Shown here one piece after another: positions 10,163 to 20,640 of a stretch of 21,732 nucleotides of DNA. Made by a program: the position numbers and the translations under genes. The DNA is from Cochliopodium minus. Its lineage: Eukaryota > Discosea > Himatismenida > Cochliopodiidae. Below the pieces are notes generated by a model. It saw only the letters and a list, made by a program, of their open reading frames with translations. It had not been told where the DNA came from and ran no database searches. The stretch covers positions 155,757 through 177,488 of the forward strand of contig JAMYWO010000060.1 in NCBI GenBank assembly GCA_024220525.1, given 5' to 3'. Positions within the stretch are counted from its first letter, which is position 1, and each line of letters begins with the position of its first letter.

Positions 10163-10315
10163 ATTGATAAATTTTAACTGTTTTTCTTCAAATTTTTTTA
10201 TTGAATGAAAATTAAGAAAATAAAAAAAATAAAATCACATCAATCATGATGCATCACTATAAAATTTTTAAAAAAATGATTTAATTTTCATAAACAAGAC
10301 AATTTCCTTCATATT

Positions 10316-10726
10316 TCAAATATTCCCGTAGATAAATTCCCAATCTCTTTTTATTTTTACAATCTTCTCATAATAATTTATATCAAATCCAGTCATCAAT
10401 CTTGAAATTCTAGCTCTCAAAAAAGCTTTGTTATCAATATAATAAATTTCCCCAATGATTTGAACAAGCTGATTTAACTTGAAATCAATCTTTTCCAATA
10501 ATTTGGTGTCTAAATTCAATTTATTTCCTTTATAATCAATCTCAGCAGTGGATTTAGGTATATCAATGGAAGTTACCCTTTTAAAAAAAATAAAATAATA
10601 TTTTATTTTCGGTGAAATATGAAAGAAATACATTCCAATAACCCTAACACTCTTTCCCTCTCCAAATTTTCCAATGTTAATTTCATTAACAAAGGCATAA
10701 TCAGAAGCATTGAAACTTAAATTCAT
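10316..10726 (-). CDS. TEN1: TEN1, CST-complex telomere-capping OB-fold protein, two exons
   Basis: A 118-residue protein in two exons, 10726-10632 and 10577-10316, split by a 54-nt intron. It matches the size (about 120 residues) and order of TEN1: GEGKSVRVIGM on the first strand, a central TAEIDYKGNKLNLDT, LVQIIGEIYYIDN (compare LYIVLGELQ in the human protein), a basic FLRARISRLMTGFD, then a helical end, YYEKIVKIKRDWEF. TEN1 is the small partner of STN1 in the CST complex, which binds single-stranded DNA and works in telomere C-strand fill-in and replication restart. The intron length is divisible by three and has no stop, so an unspliced reading (136 residues) is possible; the spliced form fits the family better. 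It starts only 39 bp after the FGGY kinase stop and lies 153 bp before FAN1. TEN1 sequences diverge greatly, so this call rests on size, pattern and fold logic. Confidence 0.72.
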   Translation of the reverse strand: MNLSFNASDYAFVNEINIGKFGEGKSVRVIGMYFFHISPKIKYYFIFFKRVTSIDIPKSTAEIDYKGNKLNLDTKLLEKIDFKLNQLVQIIGEIYYIDNKAFLRARISRLMTGFDINYYEKIVKIKRDWEFIYGNI

Positions 10727-10765
10727 TTTTTTTTTTATTATTTTTTTTTCTTTCTTTGAAAATTT
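10727..10765 (-). promoter_or_regulatory. 39-bp spacer between FGGY kinase stop and TEN1 start
   Basis: Only 39 bp, almost all T/A, separate the stop codon of the kinase gene from the TEN1 start on the same strand. The 3' end of one transcript and the promoter and leader of the next must overlap or lie inside the neighbouring gene, unless the two are cotranscribed. Confidence 0.5.
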
Positions 10766-13295
10766 TCAATTCATAATTTGTTTATACTTTAATTGATCCT
10801 CATACATCATAAGAAATACTTTGTACTTCTTGGAATGAAATTCTACAACGGAAGGCAAAGTAGAAGGACTGAAAACCGTTCCCACGTGTGACATCTTCTC
10901 CATTTGATCAAAAATAGAAGAAGAATAATAAGCAGAAGAAGCAAGTATAGCACAACCCAACAATACTGAATCTTTTTCACTTTAAAAAAATTTTTTAAAA
11001 AAAAAAAAATTTTTCAATCAAAAAAAATCTTAAATTATTTTTCTTACCTTGGAATAATAACATTTACTTGACAAACTGAGGAAATTTGTTGAATAAAAAT
11101 CAGGTTTTTGGAAAGACCTCCTGTTAAGAAAATATTTTGAATGTCGTAGCCCTTTTCATTGAGCTTTTGGAGGATATGGTTGGTGGAGTAAGCTAGAGCT
11201 TGGATGGCCGCCAAATAATGAATTGCAAGGGTTTCCAAAGTATTGGAAAGAGAAAGACCAACTATAGATCCTCTAATTGTATGATCGCTCAAAGGACTTC
11301 TGTTCCCTATAATTTTTAAAATCAATTTTATTCTTTTTTATTATTTTTTAAAAAAATTTTTTTAATTTATTCCAACCGTGAAAATCTGGCAACATATGAA
11401 TATCTTCAGTTAGAAAAGAGTAATCACTTAGTTTATTTTCTTTTGCAAGGGACAGAATAAATTGGTTAAGATACTCAAACACGGATTCCATATTTTTCTC
11501 TTTACTCTTTTTTTCTAATTCTGTGTACAAACTGTTGGATTTAACTACGTGATCTAAAAGCGATCCGCAAGCATTCTGCCCAGCTTTTAAAATGAAAAAA
11601 TTTACAAAAAAAAAGTAAAAATATAAAAATTTTTAATCTATTTTAACAATCATAATCATTGAAATAATTAATATTAAAAATTTATTTATAAAAATAAAGA
11701 AACTCTTTTTTACCTTCATGTGTCCACATATTGGGGATAATTGCACTTTTTGATAATTTTTTTGATAAATTATTATTTTAAAGTGGGAAAATCTTTTTTG
11801 ATTACCTATTATAAGGACCCCAAATACCTTCTATTAAAAGAGGAGAAGGATTACAAGTTATCAAGCAATTTGAAGTACCAGATATCATTGCTATTCTCCT
11901 TTCAATCGCTAATTTTTCTTCATTCAGTTTAATCCCCAACAAACCTCTAGTTTTAATAAAAATAAACCATAATAATATTTTTCAACTAAAATTATTTAAA
12001 AAAAAAATTTTTTACATCGCACCTGCATGAGCATCTTTTCAACCAAAAAATTAAAATTAAAAAATAAAATTAAAATAAGAATTTAAAATTTATTACCTCT
12101 TTTTTATTTTTTATAATTTAAAATGTTTAAATTTTTTATCAGGCCTGTTTTTAATTTATAAAATAATTACATTGAAGAACAAGCGACTATAGTGGATCTT
12201 TTCAGACCCATTTCAAAAGAAGATTTCTCTGACAAATTCCCAACCTTTTCCCCCATCTGCACTATTTTTTCTCCAATCTTAAATTTATTATTGTATAAAT
12301 TTTCTAATCCTATTTCCTTTAAATATTCTTTGTTCCACCCTTTGATAAGAATAAAAAAATTATTTTTTTTGATAGAAATATTTTTTTTATTAATTTTTTT
12401 TACCTCCTATTGAAGTTTATTGAAAAAAAATATTTCCTTTTACAATATATTGTTTTTTATCCTTTGATAATTACCTTCATGTTGATTATAATTCCATTTG
12501 CAAGTGGTGGTACATATAGATCTCAAATCTGTATTTGTAGCTTTATAACTTACGAAAAAAACATTTTTAATAAAAAATAAAAGAGAAGAAATGGTTATAC
12601 GATAAATAATCTGCCAAATCCATAAATTTCTTTGCATTTTCAAAAGAAGAAGGTTTGTTTTCTTTTAACCACAATATTTTTGGCATTTCCATTTCGATAG
12701 ATATTTTTTCTTCCCAAATATATATTAAAAAAAAAAATACAAAAATTATTTATTTTACTTCCCACATAATCCAAAACCTTGTTTTTGGTTTGATTAATCA
12801 TTTTTTCTTGTTTTCCTGCTCTGTGATCACACCACATAATTATATTTCTTGTAATCTCTTCTGATTCTTCTTCTCCATTTTTTGTCACTGACAAATTTTC
12901 GTCACCATCTCCAAGAACTACTCTATTTTTTTTTTCATCTTCAATTATTTCAATATTTAATTTTATTTACTTACAAAGAACATGTTGCATCAAAGCATAT
13001 TGATACAATATTTTCTGGATTAATTCCAGATATCTTTACTGTATCCTTTATAGATTTGCAAGTATTTTCCCAAATATCTTTGAACAGAAAAATTAAAAAA
13101 AAAATTTTGATCCTCTCATTTTGAATAAAATTGAGATTTACCTATGCTTGATTGTTCATAATATACTTCATTATAATTCCATATTTTTATTTGATAAATG
13201 GAAGAACCCAATTTCTTTCCTTTTTCATCGAATATGGCCGATCTAACTGAACTTGTTCCAACATCAATTCCAATGAAATATTTATTTTCCAACAT
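10766..13295 (-). CDS. FGGY: FGGY-family carbohydrate kinase (D-ribulokinase-like), twelve exons
   Basis: An ATP-dependent sugar kinase of about 545 residues, cytosolic, closest by eye to eukaryotic FGGY/YDR109C-type D-ribulokinase. Exons: 13295-13142, 13077-12975, 12922-12759, 12709-12601, 12548-12475, 12339-12171, 12034-12023, 11944-11806, 11745-11714, 11583-11377, 11306-11048 and 10979-10766. Motifs: phosphate loop [65 protein letters not shown] with the catalytic Asp; [42 protein letters not shown]; and a C-terminal [18 protein letters not shown]. All junctions agree in phase except exon 6 to 7. The tiny exon carrying DAHAG must contribute 14 nt (or 11) to stay in frame, but the AG acceptor at 12036-12035 leaves 12. 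This is a likely sequence error or an unusual splice site. The gene diverges from the secreted-protein gene across 172 bp. Confidence 0.88.
12023..12036 (-). other. Micro-exon with the catalytic DAHAG motif of the FGGY kinase, phase unresolved
   Basis: The conserved Asp-Ala-His-Ala-Gly string that holds the catalytic base is isolated between two AT-rich introns (12037-12170 and 11945-12022). With the visible AG acceptor the exon is 12 nt (12034-12023). The protein needs the two bases of that AG as well to join SS-I-DAHAG. The donor side (G|GTGCG) joins the next exon in frame. Confidence 0.6.
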
Positions 13296-13467
13296 CAGAG
13301 ATAAAATCGATCCTATTCCCTTTCAATTTTTTTTTATTAAAAATTTTTTTATTTCTTCAAAATTTTAGAATTTACAAAGAATTTGATGAGATTCAATTCA
13401 TCAATCATTCTTTGGTGATTTTTATAAAGAAATTTAATCTCGGTCAAATATATCAATCAAAAAAAAA
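13296..13467. promoter_or_regulatory. Divergent promoter region, FGGY kinase and secreted protein
   Basis: 172 bp separate the start codon of the minus-strand kinase gene from the start codon of the plus-strand secreted-protein gene. Both core promoters and 5' leaders must fit here. It is AT-rich with T and A runs next to each gene. I cannot point to a specific factor site. Confidence 0.5.
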
Positions 13468-15066
13468 ATGAAAACTTCTTATTCCCTTTTAATTTTTTTC
13501 TCTGTTCTCTTAATTTCATATTCTAATGCAAGTATAAGATTATATAGTGCTTCATTCAATGTGCAAACTCAAAATTCTCAAGGTAAACCATCAAAATTAA
13601 GATATATTAAAATTTTACTCTTTCGATTGAAAATAAAGTGAGCCAATTGGATGAAAAAACTGGAAATCTCTCCTTTCTCGCTTCTTTTCCAAATTCTTAT
13701 GGGATAGTAGCAGGAGATACTGTAACAAAATTTCAAAATTTAAAATTTTCAAATTTCATGAAACTCATAATTTCAAATTAGGATCCTTTCTATGATTATT
13801 ATGGTTATCTATCTTTACAAAAAATTTTTTTGCTTTTTGAATAAAATTTTATATTTTTTTTTATATTTTCTTCCAATAAAGATGAAATCCTCTACATCCC
13901 ATCTTATTCGAACCAAAATCAACCATTGATAATAAGATATGATGTATCAAGAAACACATCCACATTATTGGTAAAGAAAATTACAAAAAAAAATAAAAAA
14001 TATTCTATTTATTATCATTTTGTAAAAACAAGACAATCAATACACCAGTTCTATCTTTGGGAGTTGTGAGTGATGGTAATATAAAATTATTATTTTTTTT
14101 TTTATTTTAATCACTTTTTTGTTTTCCTATCTACAAAGTTATTTATGCAGCAGTTTTGATTGGACCTCAGGTTCATGTAGGAAGATTTTCAAACAATGGA
14201 ACATTCATATCTGCTGGAAATGCGGTAAATAATAAAAAAAAAAAATTATACAGCAAAAGAAATAAATATTTAATTCAAAATTTTGAACAGACAATTAATG
14301 GACAACCTACAGATGTAATCATTTTTTATTATTAATTTTTTTGTTTAAATTTTTAAATTTTAATTCAATCTTTAGGTCGAAACATTCAACCCAAAGAGTT
14401 TATCTTTCTATTTGAGTCTTTACATCACCAGCACTGCAACAAGAGTCCTCGTAACCGCAAACGCAAAAACAGGAGCTGTTGTTTCCCAAAACGTTAAACC
14501 TGGTATTAATTATTTTATTTTATTTTTTATAAATATTTAAATAATTTTGAAATTTTTAATTTTTTTTATAATTTTAATTTCTATTTTTTTTTTATTTCTT
14601 TTTGTCAAAAAAAAAAATCACTCAGGATGGCAACTTTCTTCCCTCAGTTTCAATGTTAACGCCTCTCAAATAGTTGGAATTACTTATCAAGAGAGCTCCA
14701 ATAATTATTTCTACTCCAATGTCTATCCAAACGGAGAAATAACTCCTCTTTCCAAAGCTATTAACATTTATTCTGGTACTAGAAAAAAAAAATTTCTATT
14801 TTAATTTGATTTTATTTCTTTTTTAATTTTAAATTCTTTTTTTATTTTTCATTTATTTCTTTTTTTTATTTTTCTTATTTTAAGATTCTGACTTCATTGG
14901 AGTTTCTGCTTACAATCTCGTTTACGAACAATTCACTTGCATCTTTTTAACACCTAGCAACCAAAACTGGAGTGTATGGACCATAAGCAAGAATGGAACT
15001 GTCCTCTACAACCCTCCTTTTGCTGTTGGTGGTGTCCCTGTCTCTCAAATTGCTTATGTCTTTTAA
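13468..15066 (+). CDS. Secreted protein of unknown function, possible beta-propeller, ten exons
   Basis: A 306-residue protein with a clear N-terminal signal peptide (MKTSYSLLIFFSVLLISYSNA, cleavage likely after the last Ala). Exons: 13468-13582, 13639-13721, 13782-13803 (22 nt), 13882-13970, 14033-14075, 14139-14224, 14291-14314 (24 nt), 14376-14502, 14626-14775 and 14885-15066; every phase agrees. There is no further membrane segment and no catalytic motif that I recognise. Short beta-rich stretches recur about every 40-50 residues (for example LSFLASFPNSYGIV, ILYIPSYSN, SLSFNVNASQIVGITYQE, FTCIFLTPSNQNWSVWTI), each with an aromatic or hydrophobic strand, a turn and an Asn/Ser-rich loop, as in propeller blades. 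Several N-x-S/T sites (such as NNGTF, NVNAS, QNWSV, KNGTV) suggest N-glycosylation. It may be an extracellular or cell-surface protein. The fold is an inference and the gene structure is well supported. Confidence 0.75.
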
Positions 15067-15353
15067 AAAAAAAATAAAAGAAAAAAAGTTTAAAATCAAA
15101 AGATCCATTTTTTTCATCCTCATTCTTTACTTTTTTAAAAAATTTTGTTCTCCTATCTATTCTTAGAAATGGAAAAGAAACTGGATTCAAAAATTAATAT
15201 CCATACAAAGTTTTAAATTTTATGCAATTTTAATTCCTAATCAGATGTAAAAACCTTTCAAATGAAGAATTATATATTATTGGAATTAAGAATATTTAAT
15301 GAAATAAATCAATTTATTTTATATTAATTTTATTTTCAATAAATCAAAAAAAA
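15067..15353. other. Intergenic region between secreted protein and IDE
   Basis: 287 bp between two genes on the same strand. It should hold the end of the first transcript and the IDE promoter. AT-rich; no gene or repeat is visible. Confidence 0.5.
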
Positions 15354-18300
15354 ATGGAGATGATAAAACCACTGTTGGATAATAGATCCTATAAACTCAT
15401 CACTTTGGAGAATAAATTGTAATCATATAACTAAATAAATTAAAATGCAGCATTTATTCAACAATGAAAAAAAAAAATGTAATAGGGAAGTGATGTTGAT
15501 ATCTGATGGGGATATAAATTTGAGTGCTGCATCTATGGATATCAAAATAGGTAAATAGAAAAATAAAAGTACCCATCATAAAATTAAAGCAAATATACTG
15601 TTATTCAATCCAAACAACAATAATATCTTTTCCATCTCAAAAAAAAATGAATATAGGATCATTTTTTGATCCTGTTGATATACAAGGATTGGCACATTTT
15701 CTTGAACACGTAAAAATTTTTTTTGATATTTTTTTATTGTTAATTAATATCTCGTTAGATGTTATTCATGGGAACAACAAAATATCCTGATGAAAATGAA
15801 TACTCAGAATGTAATTAAAAAAATTTTAAAAGAGGAAAAAAAATTTTTAAAAAAAAAAAAAAGATTTAAGTAAACATGGAGGAGACTCAAATGCGTTCAC
15901 AGGTATTTTATTTATTTATTTTTGATTTTTTGAAAAAATAATAAGTATCTCTTTCAGATCTCGAAAACACAAATTATTATTTTGATGTTAATTGTGATTC
16001 ATTCGAAGGTGCATTGGGTAACAATAAAGAAATTCAAAAAATATATTTAATAATATTTCAATTATTTTAATTTCAATTATTTTTCCAATTAATAATTATT
16101 TACAGATAGATTCGCCCAATTCTTTATATCTCCTTTATTCAACGAAAGTTCAACTGAAAGAGAAATGAAAGCAGTGGATAGTGAACACTCCAATAATTTA
16201 CAAAATGGTATTTTTAATTTCTAAACAACTTTTTTTTTTTCAATTTTTTTAAAGACGGTTGTAGGTAAATTATAATATTATTTTTTATTTTTTTTTTGTT
16301 ATTCCATTTTATTCTTTAATATTTAGAATTAATCAAATTGAAATGTCCTCGGCGTCAGAAGGGCACGTTTATTCAAGATTTAACACAGGAAATATTTCTA
16401 CATTGTCAACAAACCCAAAAGAAAAGGGTATTTTCCAAAAAGAAAAATAGTATTTATAATATATACTTTATAATTTATTTGAATTTTAAACTTTATATTT
16501 TATATTTATTTTTTAAAAAAAGGTCTTGATGTTAGAAAATCTCTCATTGAATTCTATGAAAAATATTATAGCTCTGTAAGAAATTTGATTTTTATTTTTT
16601 GCATCTTTTTTTCTTCCAATTTCAATATTCAACTTTAAAATTTTTGCCAAAGAATATCATGAAACTTGCCATCATTGGAAAAGAAAGCATAGAGACACTC
16701 GAAAAGTGGGTGAAAGAAAAATTTTCGGACATCAAAAACAAAAACGTGAAAGATAATTTGAGAACCGATCCCTTTCCATATGGACCAAATGAGCTTAAAA
16801 AAGGTTTTTTTTTCTTCAAAAAATTTTTTTAAATTTAAATTTTTTAATAAAAAAAAATAGTTTTTTATGTTATACCTGTCCAAGAAAAAATAGAGTTGAA
16901 ACTTGTTTTTCAATTACCTCCTCAGAGTGAATCGTACAAAGAAAAATCATTAGAATATTTGCAATCCTTGTTTACACATGACGGAGAAGGATCTATTTCT
17001 TATTATTTGAAAGAAGAAGGACTAGCAACTCAAGTTACTTTGTAAAAAAAAAAAAAAATTGATAAAAGATAAATAAATAAATAAAAAATTAATAAAACAA
17101 AATAAAATAAAAAATAAAAAAATAAAAAAATAAAATTAAATAAAAAATAAAAAATAAAATAAAAAATAATTTTTTTTTTTAGTTCAAATGTTGAGTATAA
17201 CTTTGTGAATTTATTTGAAATTTGTGTGGAGTTGACAGAGGACGCATTGGAGGACATCTGGGAAATCCCCAGCTGCATCTTCAGTTACATCAACATGCTC
17301 AAAGGAGACAACGTGGTGGAATGGCACTACAAAGAACTAAAACAAATATATGAGACAAAGTTCAAATACAAGGAAAAAGAAGAGGGAAGCGATGTAGTAG
17401 TAGACTTGGCGATGAAAATGCAATCAGAGTTTATACCGAGACATTTGTTGTTGAAAGAATGGGCTTTGTACGAAAACTTTGACAAACAAAAAATCTTAAA
17501 TCTCCTCAACACCTATTTTATTCCCGATAATCTCCGCGTTTTGATCTCCTCCAAAACTTTCCAAAAAGACGCGGATCAGACTGAGGAATGGTACAAAACT
17601 TCTTTTAAAGTGGAGGAGATTTCTAAAGAGAATTTTGAGGATCTGCTTAATCCTGATGATGCGAGTGAGTATGACCCTCCTCTCCATTTACCGTCCCACA
17701 ACCCCTTTCTCCCTGAAAATTTTGACTTGAAGCATAATGAAGAAAACTTAAGAGCTTGCACTATTATACATGATACTAAATACTGTAGAGTTTGGCACAA
17801 ACAAGATAACACCTTTAAGGTAAATTTTTAAAAAAAAACTTATTTCATTTAATTATTTCAATCTTTTTTTATTTTAGGTTCCAAAAGGATTTATAGATTT
17901 GCACTTTGATTCTCCTGTTGCATATTCTTCTCCTAGGGATAGTGTATATTTTTTTTAAAAAAAACATTATTTATTCTAAACCTCAATTTAAAAAAAAAAA
18001 GATGAAAACACTGTTATTTTGCGAAATACTCAACCATAAATTAAGCACGGTAAAAAGAAATAAAGAAATTTAAAAAAATAAATAAATTAAAAACAAAAAA
18101 TAATTCATAAAAAAAAACCTTTAAAAATATAAAAAAAAATTCTTTTAGAAACTTTGTCATGCTATTCAAGCAGAATTCTGCTATGATGTTTTTAATACCA
18201 CAAGTGGGTTTTACGTTGGGGCGAGTGGATTCAACGACAAACTCGAAAAGGTTCTCTTCGAAATTTTGAACGCTGCCTTGAACTTGGAAATTAAAGAGGA

Positions 18301-19778
18301 TGACTTTGATATGTTGAAAGAAAAAGTTGTAAGAGACTACAAAAATGTATTATATGACGATCCAAAAAGCAATTCTCAATATCACATTACTTTGGCTTTA
18401 GTAAAAAAATTTTAAAAAATAAAATTTTAATAAATGATATTTTTAAACTTTTTTAAAATAATATTTTAATTATTTTAAATATTCTTAATTATTTTAATAT
18501 TTTTTTAGCTCTATCCAAAATTTTCTATTTATGAGTACATTGAACTATCGGAGAGTGTTACTCTAGAAGAAGTTCAAATTCATTGCAAAAAATTGTTTGA
18601 TACAATTTATTATGAATCGTTAATCTATGGGTAATGACCATGAAAATAAAAAAATAATACAAAAAATAAATATTCGGTTTTAAAATATAATAATTTTCTT
18701 TGTAAAAAAGAAATTTCACAAAGGAAGAAGCTCTTAAAATCAATGAAGAAATAGAAAAGTTACTTCCAATGTTTCCTCCTACCAAACCTGCCTACAAAAG
18801 AGTTGTAAAACTGAAAAAGAAGACAAACTACCTTTACTCCGCCAAGACCCATAGTGACAAAGAAACTAACAGTGCCACTTCTATTTACTTGCAAGTTGGA
18901 CAGGATGAGATCAACAAGTATATCACCATGGATCTCTTTTCGAATATGGTCCAAGCCAACTTTTTTGATCAACTAAGAACAAAAGAACAATTGGGTTATT
19001 CAGGTAAAAAAAAAAAAATTCAAATTTTCTAATTTTAAATAAATTTTCTTTTTATTTCAATATTTTTATTTTATTTTATTTATTAAACTTTATTTCATTT
19101 TATTTATATAAAATTTAAAACTTTATTGGACATTATTTCGATTAAAAAATTTTAATTTTATTATTTGAATATCAAATGATAGAAATTAAATTTTAGTTCA
19201 TTGCTTCTTTTAATTTATTATTATTTGAGTTTATTATTGGCTTTTCTCTTTTAGTATCATCTTCCAAAAATTGGGATTCAAACGTTGTAGGAATGTATTT
19301 CAACGTACAATCTTCTGTGGCACTACCAGAATACCTGGACTACAGAATAGAAACTTGGATCGAGTCGCTCGACACCTACCTCAAAGAAATGGAAGAGAAA
19401 ACCTTCAACGACTACCGTACCTCCCTCATCAAATACAAGACAGAGAAGTTCAAAAACTTGGACGATGAATACAACCATTTCAACATTGAAATCTCTTGTC
19501 GTACTTATGAATTCGAAAGGAGATTCGAAGAGGCAAAGATTTTGGAGAAGATCACCAAAGATGATGTCATCCTTTTTTATAATCAATACATCCGCAAGGA
19601 TTCTCCCAATCGACGCAAGATTTCTTCCTGGATGAGAGCTTCTGTTGAACCTCCTTCTTCTTCAGAAGAAGAGGAGAACAAACTTGTTGTTGATCCTTCT
19701 TATAAAGATCAGTTTGTCCAATTCTATGATTTCCATCTTTTCAAATCCAAGCATCAGCTTTTTAGCAATACCAAATGA
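15354..19778 (+). CDS. IDE: Insulin-degrading enzyme (insulysin, M16A zinc metallopeptidase), nineteen exons
   Basis: A 957-residue clam-shell zinc protease that degrades small peptides in the cytosol. Exons: 15354-15418, 15486-15550, 15657-15709, 15759-15810, 15864-15902, 15958-16017, 16106-16207, 16255-16264, 16327-16427, 16523-16575, 16653-16803, 16861-17041, 17183-17819, 17878-17943, 18002-18049, 18149-18400, 18509-18630, 18711-19003 and 19255-19778. All phases agree. The inverted zinc motif HFLEH ends exon 3 (H57, E60, H61), and the third ligand Glu in AVDSEH is E138, exactly 77 residues after H61 as the family requires. Other marks are [40 protein letters not shown]-like TEEWYKTSF, and in the C-terminal half [10 protein letters not shown], carrying the Arg and Tyr that complete the site. 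There is no signal peptide or SKL-like end. The Trp of the usual NDAWR is Cys here, in a 10-nt exon. It is slightly shorter than human IDE (1019). Confidence 0.95.
16255..16264 (+). other. 10-nt micro-exon in IDE
   Basis: Ten bases between AG at 16253-16254 and GT at 16265-16266 join QN to RINQIEM as N-D-G-C-R in frame (phase 1 in, phase 2 out). Other IDE proteins have NDAWR at this point. Without this exon the reading frame of the flanking exons would not match, so its use is strongly implied. Confidence 0.75.
17042..17182 (+). repeat. A-rich low-complexity IDE intron
   Basis: A 141-nt GT...AG intron of AAATAAA-type units that ends in a T run and AG. It separates the peptide-binding N-terminal half from the long exon 13. 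No coding signal is present. Confidence 0.85.
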
Positions 19779-19917
19779 TTTCTTAGATCTATTTCGTTTT
19801 TTCTTATTATTCCAAAATGGATTCCATTATTTTAAACTGAAATTTTATTTATGCGAAAAAATAAATAAAAAAAAAAATAAATAAATAAAAAAAATTGTTC
19901 TCAAAAACATTTGAATA

Positions 19918-20364
19918 ATGTCTTTCAAAAAATTGTATTGTCACATTTTTATCTATCCTCTTTATAACTCATTATATTTTCACTCCAATAAAATAAATTA
20001 ATATATTTCTTTTCCCTTTACAATTATAAATAGGACACCAGAATATACATGGGAAGATGATGATGAATATGTCTATATAAATGTGCCCATCAAAGATCTT
20101 GAGAAATATCATGTGGATATCTACCATACCCCTGAAGGATATATCAGCATGAACATCAAACCAAAGCAAGAGAATATCAAGCAAGCAAATATCGTGTATG
20201 ATTTGGAATTGCACCTCTTTGATAGGATCCTCATGGATAAATTCGATTGGCATAAGAAGGAGGATAAGATACAGATGATCATTAAAAAAGTTACCTCCAA
20301 CAAATGGCCCAAACTCCAAGTGGAATCAACCGAAGTTCATCACTACGACATCAATGTAAATTAA
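19918..20364 (+). CDS. Small CS (p23-like) domain protein, two exons
   Basis: A 115-residue protein in two exons: 19918-19934 (17 nt, MSFKK plus two bases) and 20034-20364, joined by a 99-nt intron in phase 2. It is essentially one CS/p23-like domain: YTWEDDDEYVYINVPI on the first strands, VDIYHTPEGYISMNI, YDLELHLFDRI, then FDWHKKEDKIQMIIKKV and a closing NKWPKL. This matches the Y-x-W start, the L-x-L-x-x-x-I and the K-x-x-x-x-W-x-x-L end typical of the family. CS domains usually act as HSP90 co-chaperones or in dynein-assembly and NudC-type proteins. There is no TPR, CHORD or SGS partner here, so the subfamily is unclear; DNAAF4-type N-terminal domains are one possible relative. A GTAAAT donor-like string just before the stop (20356) means a further exon cannot be excluded. 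It lies 139 bp after the IDE stop codon. Confidence 0.7.
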
Positions 20365-20640
20365 TTTTTAAAAAAAATATTATCAAAAAATAAAAATGAA
20401 ATACAATCAATGACTTTAAACTAACAAATTATTAATGTTTCTTTTTTAAAACCAATAATTTATTTTTATTAGATTTTTGACCATAATTTCTTATAAATAA
20501 TTTTACTAAACTTTTTAAAAAATAATAATGATTTTGAATTTTTTTTCAAAATACAATAATTTTAATTTATTTTATTTTAAACTTTAAAATAAATAATCCA
20601 TTTTTTAAATGTAATATTTTTAAAAAAAAAAAGAAATTAG
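20365..20640. other. Region between the CS-domain gene and the first visible ALG12 exon
   Basis: 276 bp of AT-rich DNA ending in an acceptor-like attag at 20636-20640. It should contain the ALG12 start exon, but I found no ATG joined in the right phase. The frame open across 20641 has a stop at 20535-20537 and no ATG after it. Confidence 0.5.

Noticed and set aside
12640-12894. Minus-strand frame extending through the FGGY exon 3/4 region as one exon
   Set aside because: Reading through loses the family match after YVGSK; splicing at 12758/12710 restores [16 protein letters not shown] in frame.
6996-13295. Operon-like or gene-cluster defence system
   Set aside because: The genes are typical eukaryotic housekeeping genes with introns; only the close spacing is notable.
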